In this document: piece after piece, positions 27,690 through 43,779 of the stretch | Position numbering within the stretch: the first letter of the stretch is position 1 | Layout: the number at the start of each line of letters is the position of its first letter | Made by a program: the position numbers and the translations under genes | Notes under the pieces: model-generated | Databases searched by the model: none | Told to the model about the DNA's origin: nothing | Seen by the model: only the letters and a program-made list of their open reading frames with translations | NCBI GenBank assembly: GCA_949775045.1 | Contig: OX459098.1 | Location: 23,108,375 to 23,172,374, forward strand | Length of the DNA stretch: 64,000 nt | Direction of reading: 5' to 3' | Source of the DNA: Metridium senile | Taxonomy: Eukaryota > Cnidaria > Anthozoa > Actiniaria > Metridiidae

Positions 27690-27845
27690 ACCGAATCGAA
27701 ATATGGCGTCCAATTTTAATAACTATTGTTCTTGACTGACCAGCCTCGTGTTTATGTTGAAACACAATGGCGTTCTCACATGTATGAGAGGCTAGTCAGT
27801 CAAGAACAACAGTTATTAAAATTGGACGCCATATTTCGATTCGGT
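27690..27845. mobile_element. MITE with about 53-bp inverted repeats
   Basis: ACCGAATCGAAATATGGCGT, continuing CCAATTTTAATAACT and TTCTTGACTGAC, with a near-perfect complement. 156 bp, no clear duplication. Confidence 0.85.
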
Positions 27846-28613
27846 TATAATCTTTTTGAGAGAAGTCTAGCAGCTGTTTTAGTGAGGGACACAGGGAACC
27901 CAACACGGCTGCGAGGGAGACTGTGTTGAGATCGAGTATAACAGTATTGAGCTAAACTGAAGTAAACCATGTGGGACGTTATTCGATCTTCGTAAATTAG
28001 ACAAACTATTAAAATTCTCAAGCTTAGGTACTTCCATATAAGTAAACATGCGACGTTTTCTTGAAATTGTTCTCATATATCAAATCAATTGTGTGAAAGA
28101 GCAAAACGTCATACAAAATAGACCAATCAGCGCGCTTACCAAAATCATATCAGCCAATCAGCATGAAAAATATATTGACGTCACATTTATTTGCAGAATA
28201 TTCTGGCAAACTTAATCACCACAAAAAGAAAATCACACTGTTGTCGTCTGCGAAACAGCTTTATCCATGTCTTGTTTGCTAAAGAAATGTATTGAAACTG
28301 TAAGATCTAGTCCTTGAATCTCGAAGGTAAGTATCTCTTGAATAATTTGGAAAACATGATAAATAGATGATACCATAACATCTGTGAACAATAAAACAAT
28401 TGGAGTAAAAAGTATAATTACTAACCGATAGTTTATTCGTCCATGCATTCAGAACTGACTTCATTTTGATTGTAATAAGAACTCGAGTTACGCAATAGCG
28501 TCTGTAACATTAGTAAGTAACCCTTTTTTCCAATAGAATTGAATGACACTGAAACTATCGTAACATTTGACTTAATATAGCCGCCTTCATCAATGTTCTT
28601 TCATTTTTTTCAG

Positions 28614-28727
28614 ATTGAAAGATTGCAAGCATGTCTCAAGAAGGGTTTATTTTTTGTATTTTCATTGCAATGGCTATGGTATTGGTTGCTTCAAAAACGC
28701 ATAAAGGACCTGACAGATTTGGGAAAA
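28614..28727 (+). CDS. PAN-protein exon with start codon and signal peptide
   Basis: Acceptor tttttttcag ends at 28613, 17 bp precede the ATG at 28631, and the donor gtaag begins at 28728. It encodes 32 residues plus one base: a hydrophobic stretch FIFCIFIAMAMVLVA followed by SKTHKGPDRFGK, typical of a signal peptide and mature N-terminus. The next exon restores the frame (A + CA gives T). Confidence 0.7.
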
Positions 28728-31700
28728 GTAAGAAACTTTTATTGCTGCAATTTCATATTGTGTTTTTGTCATCTTTTCCTTCTTAAATCACAAGTTTATT
28801 GCTACTATTCTAGCAAACTAATCGACCGATATTACTACGGACATTCCAGTTAGTATAGACTAATAGACACAAATAGCCGATCCTATGGATTCTACGGTAT
28901 TGCATGTATTGGTAACTTAATTGCTATTATAATTAGTCTAGAACAGACTGATCATCATATCATCACATATAGTCTATATAGACGCACGGTTTCTGCAGCT
29001 GAAGAAAGCAGGTAAAAGAACAAGAACAATAGCTGAAGAAGAAGGTTAATGAATGATGAGGCCGAAGAAGGAGAAGAACTGAGGAGAAGAAGGAGGAGGA
29101 GGAGAAGAACTGAAGAAGAAGAAGTAGAAGAAGAACTGAAGAAGTAGAAGAAGAAAAAAATTAAAAGACCAAGAATTGAACAAGAAGCTAAAAGGAAGGG
29201 AGGATTAGAAAAAGGCGAAGATATAAGCCGGAAAAGAGAAACAAAATTGTTGGCCAGGGAAAATTTCCCGTCCAAATTGTAATTACATACTAATAACATC
29301 AACAGCAAATATCAAAGTGAGTTTTTTTCTGTAAGTGACAGTTTATTTTCAATTATATTTTAGTTTAGTCAAGAGATTTTAAGAGTTATGTTCAATAATT
29401 AGAAGGTCTAAATAGCGATTAGTTTTTCGCATGTATGACAGCTTCCGTATATTTTTCTTGGCCGAAAGATCTCAAGACTAGTCGGTATAAGATGTTGATA
29501 ATGAGAAGATTTGAATTGTACGTGAATTAGTTCATTGTAAAAAAACTAGAAATGATCATTGTCATATGCAAAGCCATCAGATCATATTCCTATGCATTTT
29601 GTGTATAATAAACATTAAAATATTATTAAATAATTGATATTTAGCATTCATTACAGTGAGGATACTCGAACCGTGAACACTTTGAGGTTTTTTTTGATCC
29701 CACATCCCATAAGCGAATAGATTAGAAATAAGATTTATTATGAACACTTAGTGTATTTGAATTAACTCACTGCTTGATTTTAAGAGGTTTTAAAGCAGTA
29801 GAAGGTTCAGAAAATAATAACATGAAAAAAGTCAAGTGTTCACGCTCGCTCCAGTATTATCACTGTAAGTATACATGGCCGTACATTATTCGTTGTAGGT
29901 TTTTATATATTTGGTATAGCTAAGGGGTTAAATATCGTCCTTGCCGCATCCTTTTCAAAGACTTCCATGAGTATTATATTATTCGTTTTAGGTTTTTATA
30001 TATTTGGTATAGCTAAGGGGTTAAATATCGTCCTTGCCGCATCCTTTTCAAAGACTTCCATGAGTATTTTTAAGTGGTGTTTTGTGTCCCACTCATCAAA
30101 ATTGCCGTCATTATTACTAAAACAATCAATATAAATACAGTCAATTGTCACCCCAGGGCCTGCTACTATCGACTACGAGACTTGATAACATCTGAAATGT
30201 ATACAATTTGTTTCTCACCTCCTACTGATTTGGCCCGGGTATATTTCAATTGACTGAGATAGATAGCTATCTTGGCTTAAAGGCTTTTCAGTTGCTATAG
30301 AGATATTTCATGGCAGCCATGTTTGTGGGAAAAAGAAAGAAAGAAAGATTTTGAATGACAAAGGATTTCAGCTCCCATGAGAGAAAAAGCTCCATTGTTT
30401 TGACCACAACATGGCTGCCATGAAATCCCGTCTCTATTGACTGAAATAGTTAGCTATCTTGGCTTTTCAGTAACTGTTCCCAGAAAACTAGTAACTCAGT
30501 GGCGGATCCAGCTAGTGGGTGAAGGGGGTGCGCACCCCTCCTATTTTGTGTGTCTCCTTTGTGATAATTTTGTGGTGTGCACTCCCTTATCAATTGACCT
30601 GCACTCCTCCCTGAAGAAAATCCTGGATCCGCCCCTGTAACTATTGTAGAAAACTCCAGCAATCAACTATTCTTTCAATTTTATTGTTTTACATGATAAT
30701 CGAAAGGAAAATAATAAATAAACAGACAATTAAACCAGTACAAATTCACCTCGAATCAATCACTTTTATTGTAACAATGAGAAACTTTTTAATAGCCAAT
30801 GTTAGTCACTTTGTGTCATATGTCAATTGCTTTTGAGTCACCTAAAGTCACTTTCGGTTTACGTTGCTGTAACAGCTCATGTTATATGTGAGCGTAGTGT
30901 TTTAATACTAGCCTGTGTTACACCGTGTTCTGGCCCCCAGCGCACTACACGATTATATATACTAGATGCTGATTGCCTTTCGATGATGCTCTTTCTTACA
31001 CGAACTCTCATTGGACAATTTAACATAACCGGAAGTATTGAATTGTCCAATGAGAGTTCGTGTAAGAAAGAGCATCATCGAAAGCCAATCAGCATCTAGT
31101 ATATATAATCGTGTAGTTCGCTGGGGGCCAGAACACGGTTCGTTGCTCTGATTCACAGACGGACTTTCGAGAGAAAAATTCCGTATTTCCGAGAACGTAT
31201 TTTTTATGGTTTGCCAACTACTTTCAAAATAGATTTGTTAGTCGTTTCTTTGTTATAGAAGCAATGGTTGGTTGGCAAACCATAAAAAATACGCCACCCT
31301 ACGTCGACCTACATGCTAATGATGTTACAGTCCCTCTGATTCACTTTATATTGCTTTGAGAGAAGTTGAGTTACTTACAATATTCTATTGAGCAGGGAGA
31401 CACCCCCTCCCCCTAGATTCGCTCCTGTTGAGACCATTTACTACCCTCTGTCATAGCTTAATTCTTTTGTTTGTTTACAGCAAATTACAAAAGGACAATG
31501 TTACAGGTCGAGGACACTGATGTTCAATACGAGCGTAATCTTGGTCACGTGATAGGATCACCTCAAGTTGTCAGCATCATTCAATGCCAAGACTCATGTT
31601 TACGGAATGGTCAATGCGTTGGTTTTAATTATCATTTCTGTATGGAAGAATTATGGAAAAAGTGCGAGCTTTTAGGCAGTTTGGGGTCAAAGATAGAAAA

Positions 31701-32697
31701 TGAATGTGTTGCATTTCAAGCGTTTGGTTATGAACAAGTTCGAAAGGTGAGAACTTTTGATACAAATATATATCATGAAAATGGACTTCATTCTTATTTT
31801 CTGACTGAATGTTAGAGCACAACATCCGGTTGTTTGGTCATTTTGTTTTAGGTAAAGTCACGCCGAAGTCAAGCTTGTCAAACCAGGTTTTGTTTGGACG
31901 GCAAAATACGGGTTATTCGGCCCTTGAGCAATTGTTGAGTTAAGGGTAATATCGCCTCATATTTGCCTGCAAACGATACCTTATATGGTAAATTTACATC
32001 ACAGTTCATAGTAAGTTAATATCCTCCATGAACGGCTTGCCGTTGGGAGTAGCTGCTCCGGCCCAAACGTCGAGCCAGCTATGAAATTCTTTCTTCTTCA
32101 TCGGCATCATCGTCCTGATCTGGCCTCTGTCAAATATAATCTGTATAATAAATACCTTTTATTATCTATTATGACCTGACCTCACTACTGTTATCACTAG
32201 TCATTTGAATCATCGTCATGACCATCATGATATGTCCATCATCGTAATCATCATTTTTATCATTAATTAACATCGTCACATTATCATTGCAATCACAATC
32301 AACATCACCAAGTACTTAAAATAACCGGTATGCTCTAGTTTCACGTTATCTAGCACCGCTGTATACTATTTGACTAAAGGGGCATTTGTACTTTACAACA
32401 AATCGAGGCTTAGTCTGCGACCTTTGTCATGCAATAGTAATACAATACAATACAAATACAATACAATACAGTACATCGGTCAATGTCTTTATATCTTACT
32501 GCGCATGCTCGACGATCTATCTAAGATAGCTCGTTGAGCATGAACATGTGCAGTAAGAGCTAACGGCGAATGGGAACGAGATTGTACATCGGTATAACAT
32601 GAAATTGGAATATTCTGTCATTTTTTTACAGGATCTCCTTCAACAATGCTCATCCGACCAAGCATATTTATCAAGCAGAAAGCAGAAAGGGACATGA
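28631..32697 (+). CDS. Small secreted PAN/apple-domain protein, three coding exons
   Basis: I assembled three exons with matching phases: 28614-28727 (ATG at 28631), 31481-31746 and 32632-32697 (stop TGA at 32695). The product has 142 residues. Residues 1-21 (MSQEGFIFCIFIAMAMVLVA) look like a cleavable signal peptide. Residues about 38-121 form a cysteine-rich PAN/apple-like module: CQDSC, then NGQCVGFNYHFC, KKCELL and ENECVAF. The last exon adds DLLQQCSSDQAY and a short basic tail. PAN/apple modules bind proteins or glycans outside the cell and are common in cnidarian secreted proteins. There is one domain and no membrane anchor. An untranslated first exon probably lies upstream, because a clean acceptor (ttttttcag) precedes the ATG exon at 28614. 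Introns are 2.75 kb and 0.9 kb. Confidence 0.72.
29000..29250. repeat. Purine-rich (GAA/GGA) low-complexity tract
   Basis: Dense gaagaa/ggagga sequence. The minus strand gives a Ser/Leu-rich ORF that is only composition. Intronic to the PAN-protein gene. Confidence 0.85.
29887..30070. repeat. 93-bp tandem duplication, 2 copies
   Basis: attattcgtt..taggtttttatatatttgg to cttccatgagtatt occurs at 29887 and 29980 with almost no differences. It lies in intron 1 of the PAN-protein gene. Confidence 0.93.
30307..30427. mobile_element. Short inverted-repeat element
   Basis: ATTTCATGGCAGCCATGTT at 30306-30324 is mirrored by AACATGGCTGCCATGAAAT at 30409-30427. A repeat of 'tagctatcttggct' lies outside. 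Confidence 0.5.
30497..30637. mobile_element. 141-bp MITE with CAGKGGCGGATCCAG ends and 5-bp duplication
   Basis: Ends CAGTGGCGGATCCAG and CTGGATCCGCCCCTG. TAACT lies at 30492-30496 and 30638-30642. The GGCGGATCCAG end is one I know as widespread in marine invertebrates. Located in the PAN-protein gene's first intron. Confidence 0.88.
30922..31139. mobile_element. Near-perfect palindromic MITE (218 bp)
   Basis: About 100-bp arms: ACCGTGTTCTGGCCCCCAGC, CACTACACGATTATATATAC, TAGATGCTGATTG, GATGATGCTCTTTCTTACAC and GAACTCTCATTGGACAATT, mirrored around a roughly 20-bp centre. It can form a long hairpin if transcribed with the host intron. Confidence 0.92.
31196..31293. mobile_element. Short MITE with 23-bp inverted repeats
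   Basis: CGTATTTTTTATGGTTTGCC + AAC at the left and the exact complement ending at 31293; 52-bp centre. Confidence 0.8.
31481..31746 (+). CDS. PAN/apple domain exon
   Basis: Flanked by acceptor ttgtttacag (ends 31480) and donor gtgaga (starts 31747). 88 codons with six cysteines in PAN-like spacing (IIQCQDSC, NGQCVGFNYHFC, KKCELL, ENECVAF). One PAN domain per exon is the usual arrangement in animals. Confidence 0.75.
32632..32697 (+). CDS. PAN-protein terminal coding exon
   Basis: Follows acceptor tttttttacag. In the phase set by the previous exon it reads DLLQQCSSDQAYLSS and a basic end, then TGA. It adds a seventh cysteine. No polyadenylation signal is convincing downstream, so the choice of this terminal exon is moderate. 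Confidence 0.55.
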   Translation, partial: DLLQQCSSDQAYLSSRKQKGT

Positions 32698-32916
32698 AGA
32701 TGTTGTTTTCTTATAGTTCTCTCTCAACTACGCGTGACAACGATGTTAGAAACGCCGTTACCCAGAGTGCAAAGAATTTTACGTTGTTCATCTATACACG
32801 TGCTTAATATAATTATATAATATATAATTATCACATCACATATCACGAATAAGTTCTGAACTTATTAGTTATATATACAATATGAGCGGGAGATCTGTAT
32901 GGGGGCCATTCAGTCC

Positions 32917-34422
32917 ATGTTGCGGACATTACACTCACAGCCAAAATACTGATATATAAATTCTTCTAACTTTGTAATGGAATTTGTTGTTTAAATGAAA
33001 CTTTTACAATTAATCTATTATGGCAAGTTCTTTCCTTTCAACAAAAAAAAATTAGACATTCATCTTAAACCATAGCTATAATTGAAGCTTAAAGGTCTGT
33101 TGCGGACATTACAGCAAAAAAACACACTTTCAATTCAGTTTTTTAATTGTTATTTCTTGTGAATTTAGACTTTCTTCAAAGAAGTTTGGGTATTTTTTAT
33201 ACTTATGAATAAACAAAGTTTCAAACACTTACAAAAAGAATCCAGTTATTTCAATAGTCTAATGGATATTAACAAAGTAGGTTGTTGCGGACATTACAGG
33301 AAAATGTTGCGGACATTTTTTGAACAGTGCTTTTTCATGTAAAAAACATCATGCTATGGTTAGCTTTACTTTGAACAGTCATGTTACAATTATTGTACAA
33401 TGTTTTGAACAATTTTTTAAACATTTCTGTTAATTTTTCAGTTATTTTTTACATTTTTCAAGATTTTTTACATAAGTTTTTAAATATTTTGTTAAATTTT
33501 TTTAAATATTTTGTTAAATTTTTTTAAATGTCTTTTTCTTTTACATTTTTTAAAAATGTTCAAATACGTTTTTAAATTAGATTTTTTCAAGATTTTTTTA
33601 CTTTTTAAATAAATTTTTAACACTGTTTTTGTTTAAAGAGTGAACCAGTGAGTAGCATAGCTTGGCACTTGTAAACCTTTTGAAACACCTTCACAACATG
33701 AGGTTAAATAATTATTTATCCCAAAAGATAATTGACAGTCTATCCCACACAGTCTATCCCAGCTTTAAAGCTGGTTTGTTTCGAAGGTATTCAACTGGTT
33801 CTTAACATCTTTATATGATGTGGGATAAAATAGTTATACAATGTTTTTCTGTGACATAATGTGAATATCCCACTCGTCACTCGTATTTTCTTTGCATTAA
33901 CACTAGCCTAAAGGCTCGTATGTACACTAGAAAATACAAGTGACTTGCAGGATATTCCATGGCATGCCACTCAAAACCATTGTATAACAAGTATATATTA
34001 TATAATATATATATTATACAAGTTAAACTATATACCAATATGAGACAGTTCTCTGTATATTAATGTTTCATTATCATTGCCAATGTTGATAGTTCCTAGC
34101 CCTATCTATTTGATTTATAATTCAGTTAATTCATCTTTGTCAGCAAAATTCTGTTCTGAATAAAGTCAAAGTTCAATCAGAAATGTTTAGATTTTTCAAA
34201 TTTCATACCTATTTCTGATGCATGTATAAAAAGTAATGTCCGCAGCGTAATGTCCGCAACGCATTTTCAAGAGGATTAAAACTTTGATTTTGTATAGCAA
34301 AAACATTATTCATACAATTCTAAAAAAGGATAATGAATACCACTCAAAAAATGTTACACGTTTTGTTGGAAAATAAAAAAATATGTGTATTTGTAGTACA
34401 CAACATGTAATGTCTGCAACAA
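32917..34422. other. Region with GTTGCGGACATTAC motif clusters in opposite orientations
   Basis: gttgcggacatt(ac) occurs at 32919, 33099, 33284 and 33306 (plus orientation) and as the complement gtaatgtccgcaac or variants at 34233, 34247 and 34407. Such inverted subterminal motif clusters resemble transposase-binding sites at the two ends of a DNA transposon. No terminal inverted repeat or coding frame was recognised in between, only AT-rich sequence. Confidence 0.6.
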
Positions 34423-35296
34423 AATGTAATGCTGTATAATTCATAGGAGAGCTGGAGTTGAATGTCAATTGCTATATTCATGTATGTCTTTTAAACTGTG
34501 CATGGGAAGAAAGATTTTGAATTCCAATTGAATTGTTCTGATTTTAGAGTGATTTTATGTCAACACTCAAATTGCTCCAAAAACATAACCCAAACAAGTG
34601 CAGATTGAAAGGCCTGCCACAGAGTGGGTGTGGCATATATTACAAAACCACTTATTATTTTTGACAATTCAATGTCTTGCCTTTTTAAAAACATGAATTT
34701 TACTGGAAATTCAATGTTTTAAAATTTTCATTATTTCAATGTCTCATGTGGAATGGCCCATGGGCATTTACAATGGCGAGCTGCAGGCAAGCCATTGTAA
34801 AGCCCATACAGATCAGGCGTGAATATTGTACATTACTTGTGAAATCAAAGAATAATGAATAAGGCGCAAGCTTGTTACCGTGTTTGACGTGCGTAGCAAT
34901 ATTGCTAAACTTGGCAATACAAACAAAGCATGATTGCAATGTTTTAAAAACAGTTTGATCTCTTAGGTTTCTAGATTCATTTACCCGAGTAATACTCTGG
35001 CTAAACTGATCCTTGTAGTAAGACAATTGTTTTGAAGGGTCATGTTCTGGGCATCAAACTCACATTTATGTAGCAATATTTCCTATATCAACCTTGAGAG
35101 AAAACTTCTAAATTACAGGATATCATAAAACTGTTCTATATATCAAGGAATCATAGTACAGACATTAATGCAACAGCAGGAGTACATGCATGGTATACAG
35201 AATTTGCACTCAATCAATTATTCAATGAATTACAAAGTTTATAATATCTAATAATATAATAAAGTATTTTAGTTGTATCCTAAGACGTTGACGAGC

Positions 35297-36316
35297 TTAT
35301 CTTTTTTTTCCATTTTTCAAGATAAATACGCCATATGGCAGACGGCCACCACTGTCCACAAAGTACACACGGTCACTAAAGCCTTCTCGATATTCCTTGT
35401 TGTGAAGTACTGATTTTGCTTTTTCAAGAGTACTTGAGAGTTCCTCTTTTGTAAAATGGGCCAATAAAGGCTGTAGATCATTTAATGTGCTTGATGACTG
35501 ATTTGGTTTGGGTGCTTCACTTACATTAGAAGTTGCAGAGAACTTGAATGCTTTACACCTCTTGTGTGCTGCTGGGTCTGGACAGATTTTGTCAGTAACT
35601 CTTTGTATGTATTGGCCCCTATCTTCCAACGACACATCTGCATGGTCTTCATTGGACAGGTGTTTCCTAAATGGTTCACACACCTCCCACTTGTCTGACA
35701 TCTGGAACCAAGCTAGCTCTTCTTCCTAGTCAAAAGATTGCACAAAATCGTAAATAGAAACGATAAATTTGTCCATGTCCTGTTCAACAAAGTTCGTCCA
35801 GTTCTTCACCATGGCATTTACAGATTCTGGAACATTCTGATGATATGGTCTGTCCCCAAGGCCTAGCTTCTTCATCACAAACGTAGACATCTTGTGTCGC
35901 ATGTTTTCCAACTTGTGTTTTGCAAAATATGCGGAAAAGGCTGGTGGACCACATTTTTCAGATCTCTCAAGAATATCCCAATCTTCAATAAGTGTTGCTG
36001 CACAAAAAACAGCAAAAACTTCCACAGAGTTGGACCAAATCAGACCAGTACTTTCTTGAAAGATATCTTGACAGATACGATTTGTTAATTCTGAAGAGAG
36101 GCCGAGCTTTCTTGCCTTTTCTCGGACATTCTTCTTACTGTGTATATAACATAGCAGTGGTGAGGCATTTCTAAAACCAGCTGTCAATGCATTTTGTAAT
36201 GCTGGCTCATCATCTGTCCCTGTGGCATGCAAGAAATTGGAAAGACCAGGCAATTCACGTAGCAGGCAGTGAACCAGAAATAGATATGTTGATTCTTCTT
36301 TGGCCATACACATCAT
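35297..36316 (-). pseudogene. C-terminal transposase part (second Asp, Glu and tail), one in-frame stop
   Basis: The frame runs from the IGPIMMCMAKEESTYLF region through GTDDEPAL, the CYIH motif and NVPESVNAM. It reaches TAG at 35726-35728 and continues in the same frame (EEELAWFQMSDKWEVCEPF) to the stop at 35297. Continuity of plausible coding on both sides of the TAG argues for one nonsense change rather than two genes. Confidence 0.65.
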
Positions 36317-36632
36317 GATAGGGCCAATAAATGATGGGTGTATGTCAGTGCCTTTAACTTGGAGAACAGTGTTCCTGTATATTGTAACTATAGCAAGTAG
36401 AAGGGGCCCAATTGGAAGGTTACATCTACTCCTAACTCGGAAACCTGATTAGCTTTACTGTGGCAACAGAATTTAGAAATGTTGTTCAGTTGACGGTCTG
36501 TGAACAACATAACAGTTGGCAGATCATTGCACACTACGTGTCGTATAAATCCTGAGAAAGTGTTTTTTGAAGATCTAGCACTGATGCCAAGGGATCAACA
36601 GACTTCTGTGTAGACTCTTTACATCGTTTTAG

Positions 36633-37364
36633 TTATTTAACTTGAGCCATGTTTTTTGGAAGAGCACTCAAGCTTGATGCTCCACATATGCCTCCAGAAT
36701 CTTTTGTAACTTCAAATAGAGCCCTTTTAGGTCCAGACTTAGAAAAATGTTCCACTATTGACTGCTTGGTACTCTCTTTTGTTCTCAGGTATGGCATGTT
36801 TGATGACTTGCGACCACCATGTTGATTAATCTTGAATTTCTTTGGCTGTCCTTCGAAACAGTAGTGCAGAAGTACAAGGGGGTACCATTTCTCGATGTCT
36901 TTTTCAAACTCAATGGACACCAAAGTCTTGTGAAACAATTTGTAAGAATTACAGGTGTATGTACGTCGTCGCACAACAACATCGCCTTGTTCTGCACTGG
37001 TAACTTTGTCAAGTTCAAGATCCTTGCCGTCACAATCTCTTCTAGTGATGTAGTATTTAGCCTTGCAAACACTCATAGTCCATGCTCCATTCTCATCAGC
37101 ATGAATATCTTTTCTTGTTTTCAGTGAATCAAGGTCTACAATAAAGGTGGCGTTTTCTTGTACCCTTAGAGGTACTTCACTGCTTACCATGTCTTTTGGA
37201 CAGTTCATCAATAAAGGTACAAGGAAAGGATTGTCGAGACTTTTCAGGTTTAGCGTTTTCAAACAATCATTACCATTGAATGTGTCGACTTTTTCTTCTT
37301 TGACTTTGAGTGGTGACTCAGTTGTATCAATGCAATTAGTGTCATCATCATCATCATCTGAGCT
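36633..37364 (-). CDS. Transposase-derived gene, exon 4: acidic segment and N-terminal module
   Basis: Opens after an acceptor (attaaag) with SSDDDDDTNCIDTTESP, joined in phase to IDILEI from the exon at 38740-38779. It continues for about 240 codons through LKTLNLKSLDNPFLVPLLMN, TFIVDLDSLKTRKD and KWYPLVLLHYCFEGQPKKF to the TAA at 36633. The hydrophobic-then-acidic junction resembles a SUMO-interaction motif (inference). This is the longest unbroken piece of the gene. Confidence 0.65.
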   Translation of the reverse strand, partial: SSDDDDDDTNCIDTTESPLKVKEEKVDTFNGNDCLKTLNLKSLDNPFLVPLLMNCPKDMVSSEVPLRVQENATFIVDLDSLKTRKDIHADENGAWTMSVCKAKYYITRRDCDGKDLELDKVTSAEQGDVVVRRRTYTCNSYKLFHKTLVSIEFEKDIEKWYPLVLLHYCFEGQPKKFKINQHGGRKSSNMPYLRTKESTKQSIVEHFSKSGPKRALFEVTKDSGGICGASSLSALPKNMAQVK

Positions 37365-37374
37365 CTTTAATAAG

Positions 37375-38739
37375 AAATATTTGTACTATCAATTTTAATC
37401 AAGGATGGCTCCCTATTGTTTTCTTTAGACCATACCTTTTATACTCATATGACCTATTTTTATGTACTTAGAGTATGACTTGCTGTATGTAGATATCATT
37501 AAATATTATTTAAGACTCCATCAATTGCGACAACATAAAAATAGAAAACAACAAAGGAAAAAAAAGACAGAAACAAAACCCAATCAAAACATTTTTGACT
37601 GGTTATTTTTTTAGAGTCTATCATTTAATCTTTTTTTTTATTTTTAGAGCAGAAAAGTAATATCAATGAAGAAAAAAAAATCCTTTATAATTAATAACAT
37701 TGCTGCTATTTTCTTATGGAATTCTCTTCCAATTAAGTCCATTCCATCTATCTCTACTTTTAATCGTGTCCTGAAAACCGGGATATCAACTATCTTGAAT
37801 ATCAGTATCTATTTCTAAACATATTAATATTAAACGTATTTCCAAATGTTGTTCTTATTTATCTTTTATTATTACCAGGCAATGATGACCCGCCCCTTTG
37901 CGACGAAAATTAATTCTCCTCGGAAATTTAATTCGTTTTCATTTACTGTTAATTCTTTTTTTAGTTCTTATATTTCTTTGTTGTTGTTGCTGTTGTTGAA
38001 TGCATGTTTTCATTCTTTCTCGTTGTCATCTGAAGTAATTGGGCTCCCTGTGTTACATGATTTGGGCTTCCTGTGTTATATGTGTTATATGTGTCGATCA
38101 ATCATATTGCGAGTAGCAACTGACACCAATTTTTATATACAAGGTTATTGTAAGTACCACTACTAAGTAAACTCCCTCGATGAAATGGCATTTTATAAAT
38201 TGTACTAATCATTATTATTCATGAATCTTTCTTCCTGGGTCACATGGTGGTCTGACCTCACCAAGAAAAAGTATTAATATCTATTAATATTATATAATGT
38301 ATTCATAATTAATGATAAGTACCAATAAATGATTTTGAAATATTATACGTTTTACTTTTTTCAAAAAATGGTGTTAAGTAATATGGTTGCCATGGAAACA
38401 TCAAACATTCGACAGCCAAACTTTCGCATCGGAAATTATTCAACCCCCCTTAATAGGGTTAAGACTAAAAATATGCCAAATGAATTTTAAATGCATGGTC
38501 TAAAGAGAACTACAAATTTTATATATTATAATTAATAATTTAATATAGTGTTTAAACAAGCGTTTAACAAGGAACATTGCACAAAAATAGTTACTCTATA
38601 ATATAGACCAGATGACACAAAAAGTGTTTTCTTAGGAACGTGAGGGGGGCAGAGAGATCCTATTGAGTATAAACATTGGTTTTCACTAGACATAAGCGGT
38701 TAGCATGAACACAATATAAAAGTTAATTAAGATACTTAC
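37375..38739. other. Intron of the transposase-derived gene
   Basis: AT-rich, T-runs, no recognised element. The frame at 37846-38166 is Phe/Leu-rich and unsupported. Confidence 0.5.
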
Positions 38740-39244
38740 AATTTCTAGGATATCAATGGTCCTACAATTAACATCCTCACTGGAAAACAATGCAAAGGGA
38801 GTGTTTTATGATTTTTCTAGTGAGAGGCTATGATGATTTTCCTTTTTATCTTTTTTTCGAGGACCCCCCCCCCCCCGAATGATTGAATGGTATCTTTTGT
38901 GTTGTGCCCCCTCCTTAAGACATTTAAAACAATCAAAGATCAATATATATTGTAGCCCCCCTTTTTTTTAAGACAAAAGCAGGTCTGTAGACAAATAAAT
39001 TGAACACTAAATAAAAATGGACTTTTTAGTAATATAGAGAGTAGAGAGTAGTGTGAGTAGTAGGTAGTGGTAGTAGCACAACCTTCTATTATTCAATAGC
39101 TTTAATCAGTAATTCATTTGATGCACACCTTCAGGTAAATTTAATTTTTTTTTTTTAATATTAAAATGCTTCAGAAACTAATTTATAAGAAATTTTTAAT
39201 AATCATTTAGGGGGGGAAATACCAACACCCCCCCTTCCTTCCTT

Positions 39245-43080
<3,836 letters not shown>

Positions 43081-43779
43081 ATCATTCATTACCTGTCCAT
43101 TTCATCATCCCAAAAGTCATCTGAAAGAATACAAAGTATCAGTTTATAGTGCAGAATCTCTGATTACTTGATCGCGAATGGTGATGAATGAAGATGTTTT
43201 AAGATTGTAAAAGTTTGCGCGTGTACTTACCATCCATCCAGTCCGCCATACTTGACCTCAACGAGCACGATACCACGGTAAGTGCTGGTCAGCGGTTTGT
43301 CATTAAAACAAATATGGCTGCCTGGGACGTTGTCTCGAAACTAACTTACAACTGTGGGAAGAATTGGTTGTACTTTACTTTTTGATTGGTAATAACTGCA
43401 TTAGAACTTTGATTATATGCATGAAGAAGTTGAAAAGAAGACTTAAAGTTTAAAACTAGAGGTTTAGCACATCTAAACAAGAAAAAAAGTGTTCAACTAT
43501 GAAGGTAAACATAATTTTGTACTCCGTTTATTCACTGATTAAATATTGAGACATAGAATGTTTTTTAATTGTTTACCGCTTAAAATGTTTTTATATGGTT
43601 GTCCATATATAGGGGGTCCGTCCACGGATGGGTCCAAGGACCGGGGGTCAGTATATTAAACCTTCCCCCTCAAAATACTGCTTCATGTCCATAATTCAGA
43701 TATTACCCTCCTCCCTCCAATCATCAGACTTAGAAATAATTTACTTTTGGATTTTTGGCGAAAAAAAGTCTTTGAGTGC

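Noticed and set aside
28955..29308. 117-codon minus ORF with Leu/Ser runs, membrane-like
   Set aside because: Complement of the GAA/GGA-rich tract inside the PAN-gene intron; low complexity, no splice context.
34736..35026. 96-codon minus ORF with a C-x2-C...H-x2-H-like pattern (CFVCIAKFSNIATHVKHG)
   Set aside because: It could be a zinc-finger remnant of the adjacent transposase-derived gene, but no splice sites or homology let me support it.
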